From NCBI GenBank assembly GCA_045403015.1, contig JAXIPI010000455.1:1-13814 (forward strand): DNA of 13,814 nt, in the 5' to 3' direction. This DNA is from Gaiellasilicea sp045403015 (GTDB lineage Bacteria > Actinomycetota > Thermoleophilia > Gaiellales > Gaiellaceae). A program made the position numbers and the translations under genes. The number at the start of each line of letters is the position of its first letter. Position 1 is the first letter of the stretch. Positions 6,877-13,668 of the stretch are shown here, one piece after another. The notes beneath the pieces were generated by a model. That model did no database searches, had not been told where the DNA came from, and saw only the letters and a program-made list of their open reading frames with translations.

Positions 6877-8997
6877 TCAAAGCAGTTCGGCGATCAGCGT
6901 CGCCGCCCGCGCCGCGCCGTCAGTCTCGACCGGCCGGTAGTCGACCTCGCGCCCGATCTCCTCGGCGATCGCCCGCGCGATCGTCTCCGGCGTCGCGATC
7001 TCGAAGTCCATGCAGCGGCCTGCTCCGTAGCGCTCCAGCCGGTGGCGCACGTGGAAGTTCTGCTCGAAGTGGTGGCGCAGTGGGAAGTAGATGAACGGCC
7101 TCCCGTTCGCCGTCAGTTCCATCGACGTCGTCAATCCGCCCTGCACGACGGCGAGATCGCACGCCGCGAGATGGCGGTAGAGATCGTGCACGTAGGCGCG
7201 AATCTCGAGCCCATCGGCCTGAGGCAGGGTCGCCGGGTCGATCCGCGGCCCGGCCACGACAATCATCCGCAGAGCGGGCACCCGTTCCTTCGCATCGGGG
7301 AACGCCTCGATGACGCGTCGCAGCAGGTGACCGCCGACTCCCGAGCCGCCGACGGTGACGATGCAGACCTGCTCGTCCGCGGCATAGCCGAGCTCGGCAC
7401 GCAGCGCCTCCCGGTCCGAGAAGTCGGCGGGATCGAAGCCGGTCGCGTACCCCGTGAGGTCGTAGTGAGCCTCGGTCCAATCGCGGATCAGCGGCAGGCC
7501 GGGACCGAAAGCGTCGGGGACGATGTCGTCGGCGTTGCCGACGTAGAGCGCGCGGTCGCGGAGGCGTGGGAAGCGCTCGATGTGCTCGATCATCTCCGCG
7601 TTGTAGTCCGCGGTCAGGAACGCCTCGCGGTCGGCGCCGTCCTGCATCGGCAGCCAGCCGACGAAGTCGGTCAGCCACACGTAGGCGGCCTGCTTCTGCT
7701 CGGGATTCTCGTGCAGGTAGTAGTCGAGCTCCCACGCCTCGTCGCCGATCCAGAGGTCGTAGTGGTTGTCGCGGACGATGTCGTGGAAGACCATGTAGTT
7801 CGCGAGCAGGATCTCGTCCATGCGCCGGATCGCCTGGAAGCAGTGCAGGTCGTGCTCGGCGGACTCGCTCTCGATGTGGCCTGACTCGTTGGCGAGGTCG
7901 GCACTGCCGGGATGGATGCGCTCCCCCCGCGCCTCGAGCACCGTCGTGACGGGATGCTGGGCCAGCCAGTCGATCTCGAGGTCGGGATGGAGCTTGCGCA
8001 GCTCATCGGCGATCGCAGCGTCGCGCTGCGCATGGCCGAGCCCGATCGGCGAGGAGACGTAGAGCGCTCGCTTGCGACGGGACTTCCCGCGCACCCAGCG
8101 CCGGGCCGGCGCCGGCGGCGCGACAAAGTCACGGATCAGGAGGTTGGTCTTGACCGGGTCACGGACGTGCGGCCCGTGACCAGAGCCTTCCAACAGGACG
8201 AGCTCGCCACCGGTCGCCTCGGCGAGCCCGATCCCGCGGCCGGGACCGGTGATTGCGTCGTCCGCGCCCTGGATGATGAGCACCGGACAGCGCACGCGGC
8301 CGGCGAGCTCGCGCTGCGCCTCAGCGTCGAGCGGATCGCGCACGTTCGTCGCGATCAGCACCTCGGCCGTCGTCTCGAGCCCCCAGCCGACGGCGTCCTC
8401 GATCGGCTTCGTCGAGTGCGGCTCGGTGAACATCTGCGAGAAGAAGAACTCGAGGAACCCGCGAAAGTCGCGCAGCCAATAGTGGCGGTTGTACTTCGCC
8501 CAACCCTCGTCGGTGTCGAGCTCGTCGGCCCAGCTGTACTCCCCTCGCCAAGGCAGTGGCTCGCCGAGTGCGACGGCCGGGCAGATGAAGACGGCGCTCT
8601 CAACCCGCTCCGGGTTGTCGGCCGCCAGGAGGAGGGCCCGCTGCGCACCCTGCGACAGTGAGACGAGGACCGCACGCCCGGTTTCGGTCGCGTCCATCAC
8701 GGCCAGCGCGTCCGCCGCGAACTCGCGCTCCTCGTAGCCGGACTCCGGCCGGTCGGAGCGCCCGTTGCCGCGCCCGTCGAAGGTCAGCACGCGGCAGTGG
8801 CGCGCCAGGTACGGAATCTGCATCTTCCAATGGCGCGAGTGGATGATCGACCAGGTCGGCAGCAGGAGGACGGTCGGGCCGCCCGCGCCGTATACCTCCC
8901 AGTACAGCCGCACGCCGTCCCGCTCGACATAGCCGGACTCGTCGGGGTAGCGAGCTCTCGTCTGCTCGCGCGTGTCGGTAGTCAGCTCGACAGCCAT
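6877..8997 (-). CDS. Alpha/beta hydrolase fused to GT-B glycosyltransferase
   Basis: A 706-aa two-domain protein. Residues 1-293 are an alpha/beta hydrolase: LLLPTWS near 45, FDGRGNGRSDRP (73-84), and an elbow SLSQG with nucleophile Ser115, in which Ser113 replaces the usual first Gly. The acid is Asp246 or Asp247 in IIQGADD, and His274 lies in GSGHGPH. A linker of Pro/Arg/Lys (294-310) leads to a GT-B domain. That domain starts with ALYVSSPIGLGHAQRD (311-326) and ends with a MurG/UGT-like donor site: VVQGGLTTSMELTANGRPF (617-635) and HHFEQN (642-647). No membrane segment is evident. The ATG at 8997 overlaps the TetR stop by 16 bp; longer readings would run through the TetR gene. It is the last gene of the SBP56 operon. 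I infer hydrolysis and glycosyl transfer on one small molecule; the substrates are unknown. Confidence 0.85.
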   Translation of the reverse strand: MAVELTTDTREQTRARYPDESGYVERDGVRLYWEVYGAGGPTVLLLPTWSIIHSRHWKMQIPYLARHCRVLTFDGRGNGRSDRPESGYEEREFAADALAVMDATETGRAVLVSLSQGAQRALLLAADNPERVESAVFICPAVALGEPLPWRGEYSWADELDTDEGWAKYNRHYWLRDFRGFLEFFFSQMFTEPHSTKPIEDAVGWGLETTAEVLIATNVRDPLDAEAQRELAGRVRCPVLIIQGADDAITGPGRGIGLAEATGGELVLLEGSGHGPHVRDPVKTNLLIRDFVAPPAPARRWVRGKSRRKRALYVSSPIGLGHAQRDAAIADELRKLHPDLEIDWLAQHPVTTVLEARGERIHPGSADLANESGHIESESAEHDLHCFQAIRRMDEILLANYMVFHDIVRDNHYDLWIGDEAWELDYYLHENPEQKQAAYVWLTDFVGWLPMQDGADREAFLTADYNAEMIEHIERFPRLRDRALYVGNADDIVPDAFGPGLPLIRDWTEAHYDLTGYATGFDPADFSDREALRAELGYAADEQVCIVTVGGSGVGGHLLRRVIEAFPDAKERVPALRMIVVAGPRIDPATLPQADGLEIRAYVHDLYRHLAACDLAVVQGGLTTSMELTANGRPFIYFPLRHHFEQNFHVRHRLERYGAGRCMDFEIATPETIARAIAEEIGREVDYRPVETDGAARAATLIAELL

Positions 8998-9551
8998 CCG
9001 TCGATCCAGTCGAGCAGTTCCTGGTGCCCCTCGGTGATTCCGGAGAGGCGCTCCAGAATGATCCCCTCGTTGAATGTGATCACGAGCGAGACGAGCGCTC
9101 CGAGCGGCATCTCGATTCCGTAGTGCTCCCGCGGCTCGGTGAAGGCCTCCGTCAGGACCGCTCGCCACTCGGCATTCACGCGGTCGACCCGTTCCTTCAG
9201 CTCGGGCCGGTTCCAGGCAAGCGCCTGCAGCTCGAACCAGACCTTCTCGTACGCAAAGTCCTCGCTCGTCAGATACCGCATCGCCGTCCTCCATTTCTCG
9301 AGAAAGGGGACGTCGGCGGCGTACATCTCGCGCTGCCGTGCGATCTGTCGTTCGGTGAAGCGTTCGAGCACCCGCACGAGCAGGTTCTCGACCGAGCCGA
9401 AGTAGTAGAGGACGAGGCCGTGGTTGACGCCCGCCTCCTCGGCCAGGCGCCGCGTGGTGATGCCGGCGTAGCCGGCGTCCACGAGCACGCGCTCGGCCGC
9501 GTCGAGGAGAGCCTCCTCGGCGGCCGAGCGCGCGACCGAGACCTTGGCTAT
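8982..9551 (-). CDS. TetR family regulator with apparent ATA start
   Basis: The DNA-binding domain is clear: AAEEALLDAAERVLVDAGYAG, then TTRRLAEEAGVNHGLVLYYFGS and VENLLVRVLERF. A roughly 110-residue helical ligand domain ends in LLDWIDGWLSS. Canonical starts give only GTG 9488, which removes most of helix 1. The frame stays open upstream but contains no ATG, GTG or TTG. Reading from ATA at 9551-9549 gives AKVSVARSAAEEALLDAAERV, a normal TetR beginning, with GGGAG (9561-9557) five bases before it and a 4-bp ATAG overlap with the preceding stop. From there the protein is 189 aa. An unusual initiator or a base error are both possible; the protein identity is certain. It probably controls its own operon through the tandem dyads at 11396-11421. 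Confidence 0.85.
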   Translation of the reverse strand: MAKVSVARSAAEEALLDAAERVLVDAGYAGITTRRLAEEAGVNHGLVLYYFGSVENLLVRVLERFTERQIARQREMYAADVPFLEKWRTAMRYLTSEDFAYEKVWFELQALAWNRPELKERVDRVNAEWRAVLTEAFTEPREHYGIEMPLGALVSLVITFNEGIILERLSGITEGHQELLDWIDGWLSS

Positions 9552-9919
9552 GTCAACTCCCAGAGTGCGTTCACGATCCTCCAGCCGTCCGGCGTCCGTA
9601 CGAGCTGAACGTACTCCCTGTAGACGGCCGACCGGACTGTCACGTTCGCGATCGTGTCGTAGACGTCCTCGACCTCGATCTCGATCCGGCGGTCGCCGGG
9701 GTCGCGCTCACGGCCGACTCCTCGTTCGGTGGCCGCGATCATCCATGCGGCTGTCGTCTCGTTCAGGGTCCGGCGGTCCTTCTCGGGCGAACGTTTGGCG
9801 AGGCCCGGGTGAAGCGCGCGCTCCATCCGGGCCGCATCACCGTCGAACCAGCCCTCGAAGTAGTCGAGCACCGCGTTCACGATCGCCGTTTCGACCGTCG
9901 TTCGCTCCTCGACGGCCAT
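9548..9919 (-). CDS. NTF2-like / putative lumazine-binding family protein
   Basis: A 123-aa soluble protein with the cone-shaped SnoaL/NTF2-type fold. The start VNAVLDYFEGWFDGDAARME and RALHPGLAKR (about residues 14-43), the middle IEIEVEDVYDTIANVTV, and the end YREYVQLVRTPDGWRIVNALWEL are characteristic of the PF12893 group called putative lumazine-binding. Members often act as small-molecule binding or accessory proteins; no enzymatic activity can be assigned. ATG 9919 overlaps the previous stop as TGATG, with GAGG upstream, so translation is coupled. Longer upstream readings are Arg/Pro-rich out-of-frame text and were discarded. The stop TAG overlaps the probable ATA start of tetR. Confidence 0.85.
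   Translation of the reverse strand: MAVEERTTVETAIVNAVLDYFEGWFDGDAARMERALHPGLAKRSPEKDRRTLNETTAAWMIAATERGVGRERDPGDRRIEIEVEDVYDTIANVTVRSAVYREYVQLVRTPDGWRIVNALWELT
9557..9561 (-). promoter_or_regulatory. Ribosome site in front of the ATA start of tetR
   Basis: GGGAG on the minus strand ends five bases before ATA (9551-9549), the spacing expected of a working ribosome site. It also encodes Trp-Glu of the upstream gene, so coincidence is possible. Confidence 0.4.
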
Positions 9920-10053
9920 CAGCGCCGCCTCAGCCGGTCGACCAGGCTGTTGAACCGCGCCCGCCAGACCATCAGCAGCATCGACACTGCACTCGCGCCT
10001 CCCGCGACCAGCGTGGGGATGAGGTCTTCGCCCATGTGGTGCGCGAGGATCAC
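9919..10053 (-). CDS. 44-aa predicted single-span membrane peptide
   Basis: A small ORF beginning with GTG that overlaps the SBP56 stop as GTGA and ending with TGA that overlaps the next ATG as TGATG. Residues 1-10 read VILAHHMGED, residues 11-30 form a hydrophobic stretch LIPTLVAGGASAVSMLLMVW, and the tail is strongly basic (RAR...RLRRR), which predicts a cytoplasmic C-terminus. The precise coupling on both sides and the sensible topology support a real gene. The paired histidines His5-His6 plus Glu9/Asp10 just before the helix could bind a metal, but that is speculation. I do not recognise a named family. A membrane anchor or partner for the SBP56 protein is a possible role given the position. 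Confidence 0.65.
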   Translation of the reverse strand: MILAHHMGEDLIPTLVAGGASAVSMLLMVWRARFNSLVDRLRRR

Positions 10054-11372
10054 GGGAAGATCTCCGTCGTGCAGTCGCCGCCTTGGAGCCGGACCTCGTG
10101 CGCGCGGGCGGGGCCATTCGGCCGGTCGTGCAGGTCGAGGAAGAAGTCGCGGTCGACCTCCATGCCGCCGTTGGGATCGCAGTTTATGCGCAGCAGCCAC
10201 GACTTGAGCTCGGGATAGAACTGGTTGTCCCAGGTCGAGTAGAGCGAGTTGCTGACGTAGAGCCGCCGTCCGTCGAACGAGAGCTGGAGCATCTGTGGGC
10301 CACCGTTCAGCTCGCGGCCGGCGTCGTTGGGCTTGCCGAGCACGCCGCCGAGCCAGAGCTGCCCGGTCAGCTTCGGGTTCGCGGGGTCGGAGACGTCGTA
10401 CTGGCGCAGATCGCCGTGCAGCCAGTTCGAGAAGTAGAGGAAGCGGTCGTCCATCGAGAGGACGAGGTCGGTGATCAGGCCCGGCACGGGGAAGGGCCAG
10501 CCTTCGAGCTCGATGCTCTCGACCGCGATCACCTGGTCGGCGCCCCAACCACCGTTGTCCCGCCGGAACCGCCACATCGTGCTCGAGAGCGCGGCGCCGA
10601 CGAAGCCCTCTTCCGCCTCGGGGTCATGAAGCCAGCGCACTTCGAGCGGGACGAGCCCCGTCTCGCCGAGGTCGACCGTCTGCGTGACACTGCGCTCCTC
10701 GAGATTCCAGAAGTGGAGGCGGCTGCCGTAGTGGCCCGCCGCCACGTCGTCGAGGTCGAACCCCTTCTCGTAGGCCTTCGGCTCCCCGAACTCCGATGAG
10801 ATCAGCACGTTCTTGCGCGGCTGGTACCAGAAGTCGTAGTTGAGCCGAGGCGTTTCGCCGCCGTTCTCCCAGCGCCCTTTGACCTCGAAGGTCTTCGCGT
10901 CGAGGACCGCGAACCCGCCGGCGCCGTTCCCGTCCGCGTCGCCGAGCATGCTGATCACGATGTTGTCGCCCGGCATGCAGTGCACGGTGTGGGGCCGCGT
11001 GTAACCGGTCTTCGCGACCAGCTCGTCCGCCTCGATCACCTTCTCGATCCGCGGCCGGCGCGGGTCGTCCTCGACGTTGACGATGTGGATCCGCGACGAC
11101 CGGAAGCCCGGCACGATGAGGTGCGAGCGATCCGGCCCGTGGCAGGCCGAGCTACAGCGGTTCCAGCCGAAGTGGTGGAGCTCGTCGCCCACATTCGGCA
11201 TCGGCGTCTCGTGCACGATCCGCCCGGTGTCGGCGTCGACGACCGCCAGGAAGTCCGGCGCATCGACGCCCGTGCCCTCGTGCAGGCAGGCGAGGTAGAG
11301 GAATTCCTCCGGCGGTCCCTCGAGCGCGGCCTGTGGCGACGCGTAGAACGATGGGGTGCTGTGCTCAGGCAT
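10050..11372 (-). CDS. SBP56 family protein (selenium-binding protein 1 / methanethiol oxidase-like)
   Basis: A 440-aa beta-propeller-type protein of the PF05694 family. Characterised relatives (human SELENBP1, bacterial MtoX) oxidise methanethiol to formaldehyde, hydrogen sulfide and hydrogen peroxide, with copper in the bacterial enzyme. Visible family motifs are DELHHFGWNRCSSACHG (63-79, with Cys73 in the place of the selenium-binding cysteine, plus Cys77), YTRPHTVHCMPG (124-135, candidate metal ligands His128 and His131), WLHGDLRQYDVSDP, and the C-terminal HEVRLQGGDCTTEIFP. No signal peptide is visible. The start has an ideal ribosome site (AAGGAGG before ATG 11372) and a strong promoter, so it is probably the best-expressed gene here. 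It heads a five-gene overlapping operon. Activity on methanethiol is inferred from family only. Confidence 0.93.
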   Translation of the reverse strand: MPEHSTPSFYASPQAALEGPPEEFLYLACLHEGTGVDAPDFLAVVDADTGRIVHETPMPNVGDELHHFGWNRCSSACHGPDRSHLIVPGFRSSRIHIVNVEDDPRRPRIEKVIEADELVAKTGYTRPHTVHCMPGDNIVISMLGDADGNGAGGFAVLDAKTFEVKGRWENGGETPRLNYDFWYQPRKNVLISSEFGEPKAYEKGFDLDDVAAGHYGSRLHFWNLEERSVTQTVDLGETGLVPLEVRWLHDPEAEEGFVGAALSSTMWRFRRDNGGWGADQVIAVESIELEGWPFPVPGLITDLVLSMDDRFLYFSNWLHGDLRQYDVSDPANPKLTGQLWLGGVLGKPNDAGRELNGGPQMLQLSFDGRRLYVSNSLYSTWDNQFYPELKSWLLRINCDPNGGMEVDRDFFLDLHDRPNGPARAHEVRLQGGDCTTEIFP

Positions 11373-11395
11373 GTTTCCTCCTTGTCGTGTCGCCT

Positions 11396-11421
11396 AAGTC
11401 ATATGACTAAGTCATTTGACC
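11396..11421. promoter_or_regulatory. Tandem dyad operator over the SBP56 promoter
   Basis: Two 13-bp boxes lie head to tail: AAGTCATATGACT (11396-11408) and AAGTCATTTGACC (11409-11421), 11 of 13 identical. The first contains the perfect palindrome AGTCATATGACT. ATGAC-TAA-GTCAT across the junction is a further dyad. They cover the -10 and start region of the SBP56 promoter, a typical repressor position. The TetR encoded in the same operon is the obvious candidate. Confidence 0.65.
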
Positions 11422-11442
11422 TGATCTGGATTTGGATGTCAA
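11414..11442 (-). promoter_or_regulatory. Promoter of the SBP56 operon
   Basis: A perfect -35 TTGACA (11442-11437) and TCAAAT (11419-11414) are separated by exactly 17 bp on the minus strand. The start would fall near 11407, leaving a leader of about 35 nt containing AAGGAGG. The -10 lies inside the second operator box. Confidence 0.7.
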
Positions 11443-11456
11443 GTCCGCTCGCGGAC
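11443..11456. promoter_or_regulatory. GTCCGC-TC-GCGGAC dyad between the divergent operons
   Basis: A perfect 6-bp inverted repeat with a 2-bp spacer lies directly upstream of the SBP56 -35 and 32 bp before the SDR start. It could be a second regulator site for the rightward genes. The function is inferred from position only. Confidence 0.3.
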
Positions 11457-11487
11457 GTTCTCGTACTCGCGTTAGATTGGTGCCGCC

Positions 11488-12486
11488 TTGAGCGACGTGC
11501 AACGGATCCTTGTCACCGGCGCGGCAGGCAAGGTCGGGCAGGCGTTCATCACCAGGTTGCTCGGCTCAGCAGATGAGCGCTTCGACGGATTCGTCGTGCG
11601 GGCTCTGTGCCACAACCGGAAGCTCGAGCCAGGTCTCCGCCTCGAGGTGCTGACGGGTGCCATCGAGCACCGCGAGACGTCCGAGCTGGCCGTGGCCGGC
11701 GCGACGCACGTCTTGCATCTGGCCACGAGCAAGGAGACGCCCGACTCGATCATGGACGTGGCGGTCAAGGGCATGTTCTGGCTCCTCGAGGCGTGCCGCA
11801 CGAGCCCCACGTTCGAACAGTTCATCCTTGTCGGCGGCGACGCCGGGGTCGGGCACTTCTTCTATCCGCATCCGGGCCCCGTGACCGAAGCGCAGAGCCA
11901 CACTGCCTACCCGGGCTGCTACGCGTTGTCCAAGGTCCTCGAGGAGGTGATGCTCGAGCAGTACGAGATCCAGTACGACCTGAACGGGTGCTGCCTGCGC
12001 GCGCCGTGGATCATGGAGAAGGACGACTTCAAGTACCAACTGTCCTTCGGAGACGATGTGTTCGGAGGTCCCCGCTGGCGGGATCTCGTCGGCGCAGAAG
12101 CAGCCGACGAATACGTCGAGAGTCAGACGGTTCCGATCATGCTCGACCAGGAAGGTCGCCCGATCAAGCGGAACTTCGTCCACGTGGACGATCTGGTCGA
12201 CGCGATTCTCGCGGCGATCGATTGTCCCGCGGCGCGGAGGCAGACCTTCAACGTCTGCATGGACGAGCCCGTCGATTACGGCGAGCTCGGCGCGTATCTA
12301 AGCGAGTCCCGCGGCCTACCGACCGTCGGCGTTCGCACGCCGTATTTCTCGACGTGGCTCGACAACGCCAAGGCGAAGTTCCTTCTCGGCTGGCGGCCCC
12401 AGTACGACCTGAAGAGAATGACCGACGCCGCCTGGGACTACCGGCGGCGGGACGATGAGCCGCGGGTGGTCTGGTACCCAGGCTGA
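11488..12486 (+). CDS. NAD-dependent epimerase/dehydratase family protein (extended SDR)
   Basis: A 332-aa Rossmann-fold oxidoreductase or epimerase. The nucleotide loop is TGAAGKVG (10-17). The YxxxK pair is Tyr145/Lys149 in CYALSK, followed by the NFVHVDDLVDAI segment typical of the substrate side. The strand that normally ends in the catalytic Ser/Thr reads FILVGGDAGVG (112-122), with Gly-Gly in place of the usual Ser-Ser, so standard SDR chemistry may be altered. The start is TTG 11488 with no ribosome site; a TTAGAT box at 11472-11477 would make the transcript almost leaderless. GTG 11497 is an alternative three codons in. It is divergent from the SBP56 operon and first of a rightward set with short gaps. 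The substrate is unknown. Confidence 0.88.
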   Translation: MSDVQRILVTGAAGKVGQAFITRLLGSADERFDGFVVRALCHNRKLEPGLRLEVLTGAIEHRETSELAVAGATHVLHLATSKETPDSIMDVAVKGMFWLLEACRTSPTFEQFILVGGDAGVGHFFYPHPGPVTEAQSHTAYPGCYALSKVLEEVMLEQYEIQYDLNGCCLRAPWIMEKDDFKYQLSFGDDVFGGPRWRDLVGAEAADEYVESQTVPIMLDQEGRPIKRNFVHVDDLVDAILAAIDCPAARRQTFNVCMDEPVDYGELGAYLSESRGLPTVGVRTPYFSTWLDNAKAKFLLGWRPQYDLKRMTDAAWDYRRRDDEPRVVWYPG

Positions 12487-12506
12487 GAATTCACGAAGGA
12501 GGCGAC

Positions 12507-12800
12507 ATGGCAGACATCAGGATCCATCGCTACAGCGTTGACGACCCGGCCGACCTCGAGGAGCTCCTCGCCCGGCGGGCCGAGCTGATCACGGCCATCC
12601 GGGCGGACCACCCCGGCCTCGTCGAAGCCCGCCTGATCCGCCTCGAGGACGGCACGCTCATCGACACGTGGCGCTGGCGTTCCGCCGAGGAGATGCAGGT
12701 GGCGCTCGCGGCAGCACCGACCTTTCCCGAGGTCCGCGCGGCGATGTCTCTCACCCGAAACGGAAGCGCCGAGGACGGCGAGATCGTCGACGAGCGGTAA
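12507..12800 (+). CDS. Small ABM-like (dimeric alpha/beta barrel) protein
   Basis: A 97-aa protein whose layout fits the antibiotic-biosynthesis-monooxygenase-like ferredoxin fold: first strand IRIHRYSV, a helix LEELLARRAELITAI, strand GLVEARLIRLEDGTLIDTWRW, helix AEEMQVALAAA, and the usual PEVRAAMSL near the end. Small proteins of this type include cofactor-free oxygenases and many proteins of unknown role. AAGGAGG (12496-12502), four bases before the ATG, is the best ribosome site of the right-hand operon. It begins 20 bp after the SDR stop and ends seven bases before the next start, so it is part of the same operon. Family assignment is by pattern and moderately sure; no activity is claimed. 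Confidence 0.75.
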   Translation: MADIRIHRYSVDDPADLEELLARRAELITAIRADHPGLVEARLIRLEDGTLIDTWRWRSAEEMQVALAAAPTFPEVRAAMSLTRNGSAEDGEIVDER

Positions 12801-12807
12801 TGGCACC

Positions 12808-13659
12808 TTGCGCATCGCGGTGACCGGCGCCGGCGGTCAGCTCGGCGGCCAAGTCGTGGAACTGCTGGCCGCTGAGGAAGCGCACGAAGTCGTCGCCGTC
12901 TCCCGACGGGAGCCTGCGTCCGCGCCGCAGTCGCCGCACGTCACCGCGGTCGCCGCAGACTACGCAGACCCGGTCGCGCTTCGGGCTGCACTGCGGGGCG
13001 TCGACACGCTCGTGTTCGTCTCCAGCGACGGTGAGACGGCGAAGGTCGTCCTCCACCATCAGAACGTGGTCCGGGCCGCCGCTGACAGCGGCGTCGCGCA
13101 CATCGTTGCGCTGAGCGGCCTCGATGCCGACCTGAGGTCGCCGTTCTGTTACGCGGTCACCTACGGCCATACCGAACAGCTCCTCTACGACAGTGGCTGC
13201 TCGGTCTCCATCGCCAGAGCATCGATCTTCACCGAGTTCTTCATGCGGTGGCTGACCCGCGCCCGTGCGAGCGGCCAGATCCGCCTGCCGGCCGCCGACG
13301 GGCGCATCTCGCTGGTGTCGCGTGCCGACGGCGGCCACTGCCTGGCGGCGCTTGCCACGGCTGCGCCCACCGGTCGGCATCACGACGTCACCGGGCCGGA
13401 GTCGCTCGACCTGGCCACGATCGCCGCGCTGGCCCAGCACGCGTGGGGGGAGCCGGTCGAGTACGTCGATCTGGCGCCGGCCGAGTACTGCATCGAGGTG
13501 GCACGGGAGGGTGAGTCGCCCTGGTGGCTCTATGCGTTCTCGTCGATGTTCGACGCGGTACGCGAGCAGCGCTGGGCTGCAGTGTCGGAGGAGGTCCTCC
13601 GGATCACCGGTCGCGCTCCAACACCGCTGCGTAGCGTGCTCGCCCAACGCCTCGCGTAG
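12808..13659 (+). CDS. NmrA/QorB-like NAD(P)-binding reductase (atypical SDR)
   Basis: A 283-aa Rossmann protein. The start MRIAVTGAGGQLGGQVVELL carries the TGAGGQLG loop (6-13). HVTAVAADYADPVALRAALRGVDTLVFVSS is the typical second half of the cofactor domain, with the D-Y-x-D-P pattern of NmrA-like proteins. Later come HIVALSGLDA, YGHTEQLLYDSG and the small C-terminal lobe with VTGPESLDLATIAAL, as in QorB-type quinone reductases. The YxxxK pair is absent, as is normal for this atypical group. The start is TTG 12808, seven bases past the previous stop. The ATG overlapping that stop at 12800 is in another frame and closes after seven codons. Reduction of a quinone or related carbonyl is the family expectation, not proven here. 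Confidence 0.87.
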   Translation: MRIAVTGAGGQLGGQVVELLAAEEAHEVVAVSRREPASAPQSPHVTAVAADYADPVALRAALRGVDTLVFVSSDGETAKVVLHHQNVVRAAADSGVAHIVALSGLDADLRSPFCYAVTYGHTEQLLYDSGCSVSIARASIFTEFFMRWLTRARASGQIRLPAADGRISLVSRADGGHCLAALATAAPTGRHHDVTGPESLDLATIAALAQHAWGEPVEYVDLAPAEYCIEVAREGESPWWLYAFSSMFDAVREQRWAAVSEEVLRITGRAPTPLRSVLAQRLA

Positions 13660-13668
13660 GCTCTCGAT

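Noticed and set aside
8998..9294. In-frame upstream extension of the hydrolase-glycosyltransferase by 99 residues
   Set aside because: It lies inside the TetR gene in another frame and has no domain signal; the conserved hydrolase begins just after ATG 8997.
9920..10117. Upstream extension of the NTF2-like protein
   Set aside because: The extension is Arg/Pro-rich with no domain similarity and overlaps the 44-aa gene; ATG 9919 fits the family start.
10054..10575. Long upstream extension of the 44-aa peptide frame
   Set aside because: It is out-of-frame text within the SBP56 gene; only the part after the SBP56 stop looks like a protein.
12800..12823. ATG overlapping the ABM-like stop as a start for the NmrA-like gene
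   Set aside because: It is in another frame and meets TGA after seven codons; TTG 12808 is in the right frame.
12751..13647. Long minus-strand open frame opposite the NmrA-like gene
   Set aside because: No recognisable motifs; the plus strand carries a clear Rossmann protein.
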